NCBI RefSeq assembly: GCF_002115725.1 | Contig: NZ_JFKD01000025.1 | Location: 1-44,131, forward strand | Origin: Marivita cryptomonadis | GTDB lineage: Bacteria > Pseudomonadota > Alphaproteobacteria > Rhodobacterales > Rhodobacteraceae | Reading direction: 5' to 3' | Length of the DNA stretch: 44,131 bases | In this document: in pieces, positions 1 to 8,461 of the stretch | How the letters are laid out: the number at the start of each line of letters is the position of its first letter | Position numbering within the stretch: position 1 is the first letter of the stretch | Program-made: the position numbers and the translations under genes | The notes under the pieces: model-generated | Told to the model about the DNA's origin: nothing | Database searches by the model: none | What the model saw: the letters and a program-made list of their open reading frames with translations, nothing else

Positions 1-919
1 CCCGGGCGTCGGCCAGCCTTTCCTGCGTGCGCGACACCAGGAATTCAGAAATCCGCCGAGCCGCGCGGGACAACGACCTGCGCGCATCAATCACGACCGA
101 GATCGTCGGCGCAGCAAGCCCCTTGTCCGCGAGCGGAAGAAACAACAGCTCTCCACGCGCCAATTCCGGAAGCGCATCCAGCTCTGAGGTGATCATTGCG
201 ACCGCACCCTTGCGCAACGCACCTTTGAGTAACTGGATCGAATTCGACGCCATCACAGGCGCGTTTTCATCGAAGAACCAGGCGAAGCGATCGTCCAGAT
301 ATTGGCGTGTCGGCAAGAGTGTGCTTTGCGCGACCAGCGCGTGGCCGTTGACCTGAGCAAGAGACGTGGAGGAGGCCCCGGCCAACGGATGACTTGGTGC
401 CACAATACATCCAAAGCGCAACTTATCCGACCAGACCACATGCTGGTGCCGCAGCCGCGGCATGTTGAAGGCCATCACCACTTCCACCGTGCCTTCATCC
501 AGTTGCCGCGCGGCCTCTGATGGGGTCATGATCTCTACAGCCAACCGGATGTTGGGATGCGCGTCGAGCAGCCATTCATGCAACTCCTCGAGCATCCCAT
601 TGGCCAGACTATCCATCGCCGCGAGCCGTACGCTACCGCCGTCCTGACCGCGAATCTCCTGCAGTTCTGTTGCGAGCCGCTCGGCATCGGTGTTCCAGCG
701 CCGCGCCATCACAACCACCGCTTCGCCTGCGGCCGTGGGGCGCATACCCCGTGGGTGGCGTTCGAAAAGCGGGGATCGGTTCACTTCTTCCAGCGCCTTA
801 ATGTGCCTGTCAATCGCCGAGGCCGCAATTCCGAGTGCGCGGGATGCGGCCTGAACCGATCCGTGTTCGGCAACCGCTTGAACATAAAGCAGAGGCCTTG
901 GAACAAGGTGAAATTTCAT
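1..919 (-). CDS. LysR-family transcriptional regulator (C-terminus cut by window edge)
   Basis: The frame runs leftward from an ATG at 919 and is still open at base 2, giving at least 306 residues. This is close to the usual LysR length, so little is missing. The N-terminal winged helix-turn-helix (about residues 5-65) contains GSVQAASRALGIAASAIDRH followed by LFERHPRGMRPTAAG, typical of LysR regulators. A periplasmic-binding-like effector domain follows (MDSLANGMLEEL, then VMAFNMPRL). It is divergent from the hydantoinase/TRAP operon starting at 1084, the usual arrangement for a LysR activator of that operon. The family assignment is firm. The effector is unknown, presumably the TRAP substrate or a breakdown product. 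Confidence 0.9.
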   Translation of the reverse strand, partial: MKFHLVPRPLLYVQAVAEHGSVQAASRALGIAASAIDRHIKALEEVNRSPLFERHPRGMRPTAAGEAVVVMARRWNTDAERLATELQEIRGQDGGSVRLAAMDSLANGMLEELHEWLLDAHPNIRLAVEIMTPSEAARQLDEGTVEVVMAFNMPRLRHQHVVWSDKLRFGCIVAPSHPLAGASSTSLAQVNGHALVAQSTLLPTRQYLDDRFAWFFDENAPVMASNSIQLLKGALRKGAVAMITSELDALPELARGELLFLPLADKGLAAPTISVVIDARRSLSRAARRISEFLVSRTQERLADAR

Positions 920-961
920 GCAACGACACCTTTTTGGGCATTCTAATTTCGAGAACGCAGA

Positions 962-988
962 ATTGCCTATTTTGCCATATTTGGCAAT
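962..988. promoter_or_regulatory. Candidate LysR operator in the divergent promoter region
   Basis: The 164-bp gap (920-1083) between the divergent LysR gene and the hydantoinase operon holds a dyad: TTGCCA at 972-977, spacer TATT, TGGCAA at 982-987. A further ATTGCC lies at 962-967 and can also pair with GGCAAT at 983-988. LysR proteins bind interrupted dyads in such gaps. No convincing -35/-10 pair was identified. Assignment to this LysR is inference. Confidence 0.45.
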
Positions 989-1083
989 CCATTCGGTCGC
1001 TAGGCTCATGGCAACAGACTCAGCCACCAACGAGCAACCGATGATAACCGTCTACCAATCCACCCACTGTTCACAGGATCAGC

Positions 1084-2478
1084 ATGCTTTTTGACACCGT
1101 CATTCGCGGCGCACGCGTGGTGTCGTCCAGCGAGACATCTCTCTGCGAGGTCGGCATCTCCGAAGGACGCATCGCTGCATTGGGCACAGACTTGGAAGGT
1201 GTGGAAATCATCGACGCGGAGGGCCTGATCGCCATGCCAGGTGGCATCGACAGCCACGTACACATCTCGCAACCGTCCGGGCCAGGTATCGAGATGGCGG
1301 ATGATTTTGCGTCCGCCACCCGCGCAGCAGCCTGTGGCGGTAACACGACCATAATGCCATTCTGCCTGCCCGAAGACGGCCAGACCCTGCGTGAGGCCGT
1401 TGCCTCCTATCTGGCCAAGGCCGACGGGCAGTGCCTAACCGACGTTTCTTTCCACCTCATCGTCAATTCGGTCGATCCGGTGACGCTGGGCCAGGATCTG
1501 CCTGCGCTGATTGCGCAAGGCATGACCAGCTTGAAGGTGTTCATGACCTACCAAGGAATGCGCCTGACAGATGCCGAAATACTTCAGGTGATGGATGTGG
1601 CGCGGCAGCAGGGTGCGCTGACCATGGTGCACGCGGAGAACGAGGATGCCATCGAGTTCCTGCGCGACAAGGCAGAACGAAACGGGCATATCCAGCCAGT
1701 GCACCACGCGCGCAGCCGCCCGGTGCCGGTCGAACGCGAAGCCACGCACCGTGCCACCACACTGGCCGAGGTCGCGGGTGTGCCGGTGATGATCGTGCAT
1801 GTCTCGAACGGAGCGGCCCTGGAGGAAATCCAGCGCGCAAGGGCGCGGGGTGTCCGCGTCTTCGCTGAGACCTGCCCGCAGTACATCACTCTCACGGCGG
1901 ACGACCTTGATCGCGCAGGATTTGAAGGGGCCAAGTGGGTTTGCTCTCCTCCGCCGCGCGACACTGACGAACAGGCCGCGATCTGGGCCGGTCTGGAACA
2001 AGGCGCATTCGACGTCTTCTCATCTGACCATTGTCCATTCCGGTTCGAGGACACGGCAGGGAAGGACGCACCCGGTGCGCGGGCGTCGTTCCGCAACATT
2101 CCCAATGGCATTCCGGGTGTCGAAACCCGTCTCCCGATCCTGTTTTCGGAAGGGATCGGCAAAGGGCGTATGAGCCTCGAGACGTTCGCCGCGTTGACCG
2201 CCACCAACCACGCGCGGATCTACGGCCTCGACGACAAGGGCGCCATCGCTGTCGGCAAGGACGCCGATATCGTTCTGTGGGACCCCGCGATGACGCGCAC
2301 CATCACGCAGGACGAACTACATCACGGTTCTGATTACACACCGTGGGAGGGCTTCGAAGTGACTGGCTGGCCGGTTCGCACGATCCTGCGAGGCAAGACC
2401 GTGATGCTTGACGGACATCCCGCAGGCGATCCACGAGGCATGCATGTCGCCCGTTCAAAACCGGAGGTGACAGCATGA
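1084..2478 (+). CDS. Hydantoinase/dihydropyrimidinase-family cyclic amidohydrolase
   Basis: A cytosolic binuclear-metal enzyme of 464 aa that should hydrolyse a cyclic amide (hydantoin, dihydropyrimidine or cyclic imide) to an open-chain half-amide or carbamoyl acid. All family ligands are visible: H58 and H60 (GGIDSHVH), the lysine that becomes carboxylated, K151 (SLKVFMTY), H183 (MVHAEN), a later His (IVHVSN) and the metal Asp in FSSDHCPF. Y156, which contacts substrate in the family, is kept. It is the first gene of a rightward operon and its stop overlaps the next start (ATGA at 2475-2478). Together with the amidase and the maleate-isomerase-like gene this suggests ring opening, amide hydrolysis and then an isomerase or decarboxylase step. 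An allantoinase or dihydroorotase role is less likely because the sequence is more hydantoinase-like. Confidence 0.9.
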   Translation: MLFDTVIRGARVVSSSETSLCEVGISEGRIAALGTDLEGVEIIDAEGLIAMPGGIDSHVHISQPSGPGIEMADDFASATRAAACGGNTTIMPFCLPEDGQTLREAVASYLAKADGQCLTDVSFHLIVNSVDPVTLGQDLPALIAQGMTSLKVFMTYQGMRLTDAEILQVMDVARQQGALTMVHAENEDAIEFLRDKAERNGHIQPVHHARSRPVPVEREATHRATTLAEVAGVPVMIVHVSNGAALEEIQRARARGVRVFAETCPQYITLTADDLDRAGFEGAKWVCSPPPRDTDEQAAIWAGLEQGAFDVFSSDHCPFRFEDTAGKDAPGARASFRNIPNGIPGVETRLPILFSEGIGKGRMSLETFAALTATNHARIYGLDDKGAIAVGKDADIVLWDPAMTRTITQDELHHGSDYTPWEGFEVTGWPVRTILRGKTVMLDGHPAGDPRGMHVARSKPEVTA

Positions 2479-3242
2479 GTTTCTATCCCATAGACGGCCG
2501 TCGCATCGGCATGTTGACGCCATCTTCGAACACGGTCCTGGAGCCTTATACTTCGGCGATGCTTGCACCGTTCGGCGACCGGGCCAGCGCCCATTTCGGG
2601 CGCTTTCGGGTGGTCGAGATTTCTATGTCTGAGGCCTCGCAATCTCAGTTCACACTCGAACCGATCCTTGAAGCCGCGGAACGGCTGGCCGAAGCGAACC
2701 CCCACCTGATCGCCTGGAACGGTACCTCCGCGAGCTGGCTTGGACTTGAAAAGGACAAGGCTCTCTGTGCCGCGATTACCGAGCGCACTGGGGTTCCGGC
2801 CACATCGACCATTCTTGCCTATGACGCGCTGTTCACGTCGATGCGCGTCAAACGGCTTGGTCTTGTCACGCCATATATCGAGGACATCGAAACCCGAATG
2901 ATCGCCAACTACAAAGCGCAGGGCATCGCGGTGATCAGCGCCGCGCGCCTTGACGACAAGGGCAATTACAGCTTTGCCACCTACCCGCCCGAACAAGTCG
3001 GATCGATTGTCGAACAGGTGGCCGAGGCAAAGCCCGACGCTATCGCCATCGTCTGCACGAATTTTCGAGGTGCGCCCATCGCCGAGCAGCTCGAGAAAGC
3101 AACCGGAATTCCGGTGCTGGATTCCGTCGCTGTTACGGCGGCGCATTGTCTCCGCGAGGTCGGGCTCGACCCCGCGGAGGTTACTGGCTGGGGCAGCGTC
3201 TTTCGGGCGGCATCCCTAAAGATAGCAACCAATCCACCCTGA
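2475..3242 (+). CDS. Asp/Glu racemase-superfamily protein, maleate isomerase/arylmalonate decarboxylase-like
   Basis: A 255-aa protein opening with RRIGMLTPSSNTVLEP, a signature of maleate cis-trans isomerases and arylmalonate decarboxylases. This superfamily uses one or two active-site cysteines. The second is present as C194 (IVCTNFRG), but the position expected for the first reads IAWNGTSASW, with N82 and G83 and no Cys. A single-Cys arrangement recalls arylmalonate decarboxylase, whereas true maleate isomerase and racemases use two. The start is supported by GGAGGTGA just upstream and by the ATGA overlap with the hydantoinase gene. In context it would act on the acid produced by the hydantoinase and amidase. 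The reaction (isomerisation, decarboxylation or racemisation) cannot be fixed from sequence alone. Confidence 0.82.
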   Translation: MSFYPIDGRRIGMLTPSSNTVLEPYTSAMLAPFGDRASAHFGRFRVVEISMSEASQSQFTLEPILEAAERLAEANPHLIAWNGTSASWLGLEKDKALCAAITERTGVPATSTILAYDALFTSMRVKRLGLVTPYIEDIETRMIANYKAQGIAVISAARLDDKGNYSFATYPPEQVGSIVEQVAEAKPDAIAIVCTNFRGAPIAEQLEKATGIPVLDSVAVTAAHCLREVGLDPAEVTGWGSVFRAASLKIATNPP

Positions 3243-3294
3243 ACACGAGAGACTGTCTGAAACCTTACACCGAGAAATCTGAAGGAGACCAACC

Positions 3295-4326
3295 ATGTTT
3301 CGCAAGATCGCAATCGGCGCCACTGCACTGGCCGTTCTGGCTGTGCCCGCCGCGTCCGAAACCCTGCGCGTCATGGGCCAGCCCGTTGCCACCGGACTGA
3401 TCCAGAAAAACATTGAACAGCCATTCTTTGAAAACTTCGCCGAGGAAACTGGGCTTGAAGGCTTTATCGCCGACTACCAGCCAGTCGATGTCACTGGCAT
3501 CAAGGATACAGAGCAGTTACGCATCCTCAAAAGCGGACTGTTCGACATCGTGTCGCTTCGTCTGAGCCAGGTATCGCGCGACGAGCCAACCATCCTTGGC
3601 CTCGATCTGGTGGGCCTGAACCCCGATTACGAAACCGGTCGCAAGACCGTCGAAGCCTTTGCACCGGTGGTGGACGCCCGGTTGCAGGAAACGTTCAATA
3701 CGAAGCTTTTGGGCGTCTGGCCATTTGGTCCGCAGGTGCTTTTCTGCGAACCCGAAATCGCCTCACTGGCCGATCTCAAAGGCCTTAAGGTTCGGGTTTA
3801 CGACCAGAACCTAGCAGAATTTGTCAGCCTTCTTGGCGGCACGCCCGTGCCGATCGGCTTCCCCGAAGTGCAGCAATCGCTGGCGCGCGGCGTGGTGGAT
3901 TGCGCCATCACCGGTCCGTCCTCTGCCAATTCGGCGGGTTGGCCCGAGGTCAGTTCATTCACGATGCCCATCGCTTTCCAGCTTGCGATGAACGGTTATG
4001 GCATCAACCTCGACACCTGGAACAACCTTTCGACAGATCAGCAGGAAAAGTTGCAGGCTGGCTTCGACACGTTGAGCGAACGGGTCTGGACCTATTCCGA
4101 GGAACTGTTCATCGACGCGGTGAACTGCAATACGGGCTCCGAACCGTGTGAGACTGGAACGAAATACGATCTGGTGCTGGTAGAGCCGACCGCCGCCGAC
4201 AAGCAGCTGGTCGGTACAGCCGTGCCCAACGTCTCATTCCCGGCTTGGAAAGAGGTCTGCGATGCCACCAATCAAGGCTGCTCTGATGCCTGGATGGAAA
4301 CTGTGGGCGCAGACAAGAACATGTGA
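3295..4326 (+). CDS. dctP: TRAP transporter substrate-binding protein (DctP family)
   Basis: The periplasmic solute receptor of a TRAP importer, 343 aa. It starts with a Sec signal peptide (MFRK, hydrophobic stretch, likely cleavage after AAS). The stretch ADLKGLKVRVYDQN carries the conserved arginine that, in this family, grips the carboxylate of the ligand, so an organic anion is the expected cargo. The ATG follows a strong AAGGAGA site. It sits between the racemase-like gene and the membrane subunits dctQ and dctM, and a hairpin after its stop probably keeps its transcript level above that of the membrane genes. Cargo is unknown; a half-amide, carbamoyl acid or dicarboxylate would fit the neighbours. 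Confidence 0.93.
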   Translation: MFRKIAIGATALAVLAVPAASETLRVMGQPVATGLIQKNIEQPFFENFAEETGLEGFIADYQPVDVTGIKDTEQLRILKSGLFDIVSLRLSQVSRDEPTILGLDLVGLNPDYETGRKTVEAFAPVVDARLQETFNTKLLGVWPFGPQVLFCEPEIASLADLKGLKVRVYDQNLAEFVSLLGGTPVPIGFPEVQQSLARGVVDCAITGPSSANSAGWPEVSSFTMPIAFQLAMNGYGINLDTWNNLSTDQQEKLQAGFDTLSERVWTYSEELFIDAVNCNTGSEPCETGTKYDLVLVEPTAADKQLVGTAVPNVSFPAWKEVCDATNQGCSDAWMETVGADKNM

Positions 4327-4334
4327 CCCATGCT

Positions 4335-4363
4335 GCTCCGGGCCTTGTGCCCGGGGCTTTCTC
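4335..4363 (+). terminator. Intra-operon hairpin between dctP and dctQ (partial terminator/attenuator)
   Basis: Arms 4335-4343 and 4349-4357 form a 9-bp GC-rich stem with one G-U pair and a 5-nt loop, followed by TTTCTCTT. It lies 9 bases after the dctP stop and before dctQ. Such hairpins after solute-receptor genes usually allow partial read-through and give more receptor than membrane protein. Confidence 0.65.
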
Positions 4364-4427
4364 TTGCTCGGGCGGCATTCAGTCCTGGGCAGCACTGATC
4401 GCTCACCAACCAACACGGAGCCCCATA

Positions 4428-4982
4428 ATGGATATTCTCGGAAAATGGGTCAGCCGCATCTTCGGCGTGTCCATGTTGTTCCTTTCGGGCTTTGTTGCGC
4501 TAGAGACTGTGATGCGCAAACTTTTCAACACCTCTTTACAAGGTGCCGACGAACTGGCGGGCTACACGCTGGCCTTTGGCGCATCGCTCGCCTTCATCGT
4601 CGCGATGATCGACCGTGCACATATCCGCATAGATGTGCTGCATGCACGTTTCCCGGTCTGGCTACAGGCGGCCATCGACTGGCTGTCTGTCATCTCGCTG
4701 GGGGTCCTGGGACTGTTTTTCCTATACGTTGGCTGGTTCGTCATCTCAGACACGCTGGCCTATGGCTCCACCGCTGCCACACCATGGCGCACGCCACTGA
4801 TCTGGCCGCAATCAGCTTGGTATGCGGGACTGGCGATCTTTGCGCTGTGCAGTTTCGTGATGGTGGTTCGGGCCAGCAGGCTTTTCTTCTCAGGCCGCCA
4901 CGACCAATTGGCGCAAGAGTTCAACCCGGTGTCCGCCGAGGAAGAGTTGAGTGAAGAGCTCGACCAGCTCAAGGAGCGTTGA
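4428..4982 (+). CDS. dctQ: TRAP transporter small membrane subunit (DctQ family)
   Basis: The small integral-membrane component of the TRAP importer, 184 aa with four hydrophobic segments. The motifs match the family: RKLFNTSLQGADELAGYTLAF near the end of the first loop, and the pairing with dctM downstream. The open frame extends upstream to 4323, but the ATG at 4428 is preferred because CGGAG lies at the right spacing and the upstream stretch contains the dctP-dctQ hairpin. The C-terminus is hydrophilic and acidic (EEELSEELDQLKER). One base separates its stop from the dctM start. Confidence 0.9.
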   Translation: MDILGKWVSRIFGVSMLFLSGFVALETVMRKLFNTSLQGADELAGYTLAFGASLAFIVAMIDRAHIRIDVLHARFPVWLQAAIDWLSVISLGVLGLFFLYVGWFVISDTLAYGSTAATPWRTPLIWPQSAWYAGLAIFALCSFVMVVRASRLFFSGRHDQLAQEFNPVSAEEELSEELDQLKER

Positions 4983-4983
4983 T

Positions 4984-6285
4984 ATGGGCATTCTAGACGT
5001 TCTCATCGGGTTTTCCATCATGATGGGCTTGCTGTTGTCGGGCCTTCCCGTCGCCAGCGTGATGGTTGCCATGGGCGTTGCGGGCGGCATGATCCTCTAC
5101 GGCCCGGTGCTTCTGACCAGCATGGGCCCAGTGCTTTGGGGCACCTCGAACGAGCCAGTGCTGACCGCGATTCCGCTCTTCATCCTGCTGGGAGAGCTGC
5201 TGCTGCGCTCTGGTCTGGCCGACCGCATGTATGCCACGCTGGCGTTGTGGCTCGGGCGGCTCCCCGGTGGCCTCTTGCACACCAATATCGGCTGCTGCGC
5301 GCTCTTTGCCGCAACGTCCGGTTCTTCCGTCGCCACCGCAGCCACGGTTGGTACTGTTGCCCTACCTACTTTAATGGAGCGCAAATACCGCGCCTCACGC
5401 GCGCTCGGTTCACTGGCGGCAGGCGGCACGCTGGGTATCCTTATCCCACCATCGGTGAACCTACTGGTCTACGGCTCGTTGGCCAGCGTTTCAGTCGGCC
5501 AGCTGTTCATCGCCGGGGTCATCCCCGGTATCCTGCTGACGCTGCTTTTCATGGCGTTCATCGCAGCACAGGACATCCTGTCGCCCGGCGGTGCCTTTCA
5601 GGACGCAGACGTTCCGTGGTCGGTCAAGCTGAACGCGCTGAAAAACCTCGTACCAGCCGCCACCGTGTTCCTGATTGTTATGGGTTCGATCTATCTTGGC
5701 ATTGCGACACCGACGGAAAGCGCCGCACTCGCGGTGATCGTTGCACTTGGCTTTGTCTGGTTCGAGGGCAAGCTAAGTCTCGCCTTTCTCGACATCTGTT
5801 TTCGCAAGACTGCACGGACAACGGGCATGATCCTGCTGATCATCGTTGCCGCCTTCACGCTGAACGTGACGCTGGCCCTGGGCGGGATCACCGGGGTAAT
5901 GTCAGCTTGGGTCAACGGGCTGGGGTTGAGCGCGGTTGAACTGCTGTTCACGCTGATGATTTTCTACCTGGTGCTTGGCATGTTCATGGACGTGCTATCG
6001 ATGCAGGTGCTGACAATCCCCATTGTCGTCCCGATCATTGTTGCCGCCGGTATAGACCCGATCTGGTTTGGCATCTTCGTGGTGCTGATGTGCGAGGTGG
6101 GCATGATCACTCCGCCCGTTGGTATGAACCTTTACGTTGTACAGGGCGTACGCAACGACAAGGGCCCGTTCACCGACGTGATCGCGGGTGCGGTCCCATA
6201 TACCGGGCTGATGTTGCTATTTACTTCTGCACTTATCTTCTGGCCGGGCATCGCGACGTGGCTGCCAGAGGCGTTGGGACGATGA
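4984..6285 (+). CDS. dctM: TRAP transporter large permease subunit (DctM family)
   Basis: The large permease of the TRAP system, 433 aa and very hydrophobic with roughly a dozen membrane segments, which is the normal size. Diagnostic stretches include FAATSGSSVATAATVG, GTLGILIPPSVNLLVYG and the C-terminal MITPPVGMNLYVVQG. These correspond to the duplicated DctM motifs that couple sodium to substrate. The ATG at 4984 follows the dctQ stop directly, and its own TGA overlaps the amidase ATG (ATGA, 6282-6285). Confidence 0.94.
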   Translation: MGILDVLIGFSIMMGLLLSGLPVASVMVAMGVAGGMILYGPVLLTSMGPVLWGTSNEPVLTAIPLFILLGELLLRSGLADRMYATLALWLGRLPGGLLHTNIGCCALFAATSGSSVATAATVGTVALPTLMERKYRASRALGSLAAGGTLGILIPPSVNLLVYGSLASVSVGQLFIAGVIPGILLTLLFMAFIAAQDILSPGGAFQDADVPWSVKLNALKNLVPAATVFLIVMGSIYLGIATPTESAALAVIVALGFVWFEGKLSLAFLDICFRKTARTTGMILLIIVAAFTLNVTLALGGITGVMSAWVNGLGLSAVELLFTLMIFYLVLGMFMDVLSMQVLTIPIVVPIIVAAGIDPIWFGIFVVLMCEVGMITPPVGMNLYVVQGVRNDKGPFTDVIAGAVPYTGLMLLFTSALIFWPGIATWLPEALGR

Positions 6286-7643
6286 CGCCAAGTGAACAAA
6301 AGAACGCTATCCCCGATGTCTCCGCTTTGTTGGAGGGCTATCGCACACGTCTTTATGATCCCGTAACTCAAATGCAGGCCTGTTTGGAACGCATCGACCG
6401 GCTGCAACCCAAACTCAACGCGTTTTCTGCCCACAACGCAGGCGCGCAGGAAGAGGCTCAGGCTTCGCGCGCGCGGTGGCAGGACGGCACGCCTCTTGGA
6501 CCGCTCGACGGCGTGCCGATCATCATCAAAGACAACCTGATGTCCGCAGGTCTGCCCGCCGCCTGGGGCAATGCGGAACTGAGCAAGCGCGTCTGTATCC
6601 AAGACGAACGTCCGGTCGCCGCCTTGCGCAAAGCGGGCGCCATCGTGCTGGGCAAAGGTAACACGCCGGAATTCGCCGTTGACGGCTACACCGGCAACCA
6701 GACCTTTGGCACAACACGCAATCCGTTCAATCCATCGTTGACGCCCGGTGGCTCTTCAGGCGGCGTCGTGGCGGCAGTGGCCTCTGGTATGGCGCTGGCA
6801 GGACTCGCCACAGATGGCGGAGGCTCGATCCGGCGGCCCGTGGGCTATACCGGTCTTTGGGGGCTGAAGCCTGGTATCAATAGCGTGCCCCGTGGTGGCG
6901 GTCTTCCACAGGTGTTGCTGGATTTCGAAACCGTGGGACCGGTCACCCGCTCGGCCCGGGATCTTTCACTCTTCTTTTCTGCCTTGTCGGACAGCCCGGT
7001 ATCCACACCATCGCGCACGCTGCGCATTCTCGCTGTGGAACGCATGCCCGCAGCTCCGTGCGACCCGGGAATACGCGCGGCTTTTGCCCGCACGACGTCG
7101 CGGTTACAATCGCTGGGTCACAGCGTCGAGACCGGAGAACTCCCGATCGACCTCGTTCCACTGGGCAAACTCTGGCCGCAGATCGTCGAAATCGGACTTG
7201 CGCATCTGGCGCAGGCCGATCCGCGGGTCATGGCGTCCGCCGCACGGAAATACCGCGACATGGCGGCGCGAGGAGCCGAGCATGGCGCGGTAGGTCTTTA
7301 CGACGCGATGACACGCGTCTTTGCCATGCGGGAGGCCGTGCGCGGCTTGTGGGGCTTTGATGCAGTTCTCCTACCCACGGCCGCTGCCCAGCCGTGGCTT
7401 GCCGAGGAAGCCTATCCCTCAGTGATCGACGGCCAACAGGTCGGCCCGCGCGGTCACGCAGTCTATACCGGATGGGTCAACGCAACTGGCCTGCCCGCCC
7501 TCGCCTTTCCGGCTGGACTGGCTGGAGGAATGCCGGCCGGCATGCAACTGGTTGCCGATCACGGCGGCGAGGCAATGCTGCTTGATCTAGCTGATGCACT
7601 GGAAAGGCATCCGCAATGCGATTTAGCTGTCGTGCGACCTTGA
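6282..7643 (+). CDS. Amidase (amidase-signature Ser-cisSer-Lys hydrolase)
   Basis: A 453-aa amidase-signature enzyme that would release ammonia or an amine from an amide. The catalytic triad is complete: K83 (PIIIKDN), cis-Ser S158 (PGGSSGG) and nucleophile S182 (DGGGSIRRP), with the usual 24-residue spacing between the two serines. The ATG at 6282 overlaps the dctM stop, which points to co-transcription and translational coupling. As the last gene of the operon it probably hydrolyses the half-amide produced by the hydantoinase-family enzyme. GatA is unlikely because gatB and gatC are absent. A biuret, allophanate or N-carbamoyl substrate cannot be excluded. Confidence 0.9.
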   Translation: MTPSEQKNAIPDVSALLEGYRTRLYDPVTQMQACLERIDRLQPKLNAFSAHNAGAQEEAQASRARWQDGTPLGPLDGVPIIIKDNLMSAGLPAAWGNAELSKRVCIQDERPVAALRKAGAIVLGKGNTPEFAVDGYTGNQTFGTTRNPFNPSLTPGGSSGGVVAAVASGMALAGLATDGGGSIRRPVGYTGLWGLKPGINSVPRGGGLPQVLLDFETVGPVTRSARDLSLFFSALSDSPVSTPSRTLRILAVERMPAAPCDPGIRAAFARTTSRLQSLGHSVETGELPIDLVPLGKLWPQIVEIGLAHLAQADPRVMASAARKYRDMAARGAEHGAVGLYDAMTRVFAMREAVRGLWGFDAVLLPTAAAQPWLAEEAYPSVIDGQQVGPRGHAVYTGWVNATGLPALAFPAGLAGGMPAGMQLVADHGGEAMLLDLADALERHPQCDLAVVRP

Positions 7644-7771
7644 TGCCATTTTGGCCGGAACTGTAGGCAATGGAAAACGGGTTCCAAGCCTATTCTAAAA
7701 GCCTCTGAAATCACTCACGAAGTTTAACCCACCTGCGTTAACTGTCACTTTGGCCACAATCAATCACGCGG

Positions 7772-8461
7772 CTACATGTTAGCAAAAGCCACAGACTGCA
7801 AGATCGCACAAGTTAGCGAGTCAAGAACTGGAAAATCCAAACAAGGCCTCAGAAGGTCGGCAAACCCTACCATCCCTGCTCCACCTAGGATGACAACGTC
7901 GGCACCGCCTTTGCGCGCCAGGTCGACCTTCTTGGCTATAAAGGGAAGTGCTTTCTGAGGTTCTGCTGCCAAGACATCCCCTGTTTGGTCCAGTGTATAG
8001 ACCCCGCTCATGCGTGAAGAGAGTCCAGTAACTCCAACGAAATCCCTCAGCATCGGCTCCCAAGCAGACCCGCCCGTCACGATTGCGAAACGGCGTCCCA
8101 CCTGGCAAGCGACATGGCAAGACGCTTCTGCCATGCCGATTACGGGTATCGGCAATTGGTCCCGCACAGTCCACAGTCCGGGATCACCAAAACAGGCAAT
8201 CACCAATGCATCTGGCATTGTTTCGGCATCAAGTTTCTCTGCAAATTCCACGACCGCTTCAGCTGCGACCAAGGCAGTATCCTGATCCGAAATGTATTTG
8301 TGGCCACGCGCGACCGTTGCTCCGCGGCAGTTTGGATGCAAGACGCGTGCGGCATCCAGCATTTTGTCCGTCATGGCTGTATTGGTGTTCGCATTCAACA
8401 GCAGGATATCAGGAAGAGCATAGGTCCTGTCAGGCCCGTCATGCACCTGGCGACCACGCAT
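7772..8461 (-). CDS. Asp/Glu/hydantoin racemase-family protein with one catalytic Cys replaced
   Basis: A 229-aa protein of the Asp/Glu/hydantoin racemase superfamily; LLLNANTNTAMTDKML is the typical N-terminal motif. The first catalytic Cys is present, C90 in VIACFGDPG. At the second, where hydantoin racemases have GCAGM, this protein reads LGGAGM, so Gly (G194) replaces Cys. It therefore may not be a simple two-base racemase. The open frame extends to 8578, but the ATG at 8461 is preferred because it overlaps the stop of the deaminase gene (TGATG). It is the last gene of the leftward ABC/amidohydrolase operon. A role in epimerising or otherwise processing a hydantoin-like intermediate is plausible but unproven. 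Confidence 0.82.
   Translation of the reverse strand: MRGRQVHDGPDRTYALPDILLLNANTNTAMTDKMLDAARVLHPNCRGATVARGHKYISDQDTALVAAEAVVEFAEKLDAETMPDALVIACFGDPGLWTVRDQLPIPVIGMAEASCHVACQVGRRFAIVTGGSAWEPMLRDFVGVTGLSSRMSGVYTLDQTGDVLAAEPQKALPFIAKKVDLARKGGADVVILGGAGMVGFADLLRPCLDFPVLDSLTCAILQSVAFANM

Noticed and set aside
6282..7643. GatA subunit of the glutamyl-tRNA amidotransferase
   Set aside because: No gatB or gatC neighbours; the gene is translationally coupled to dctM in a catabolic operon.
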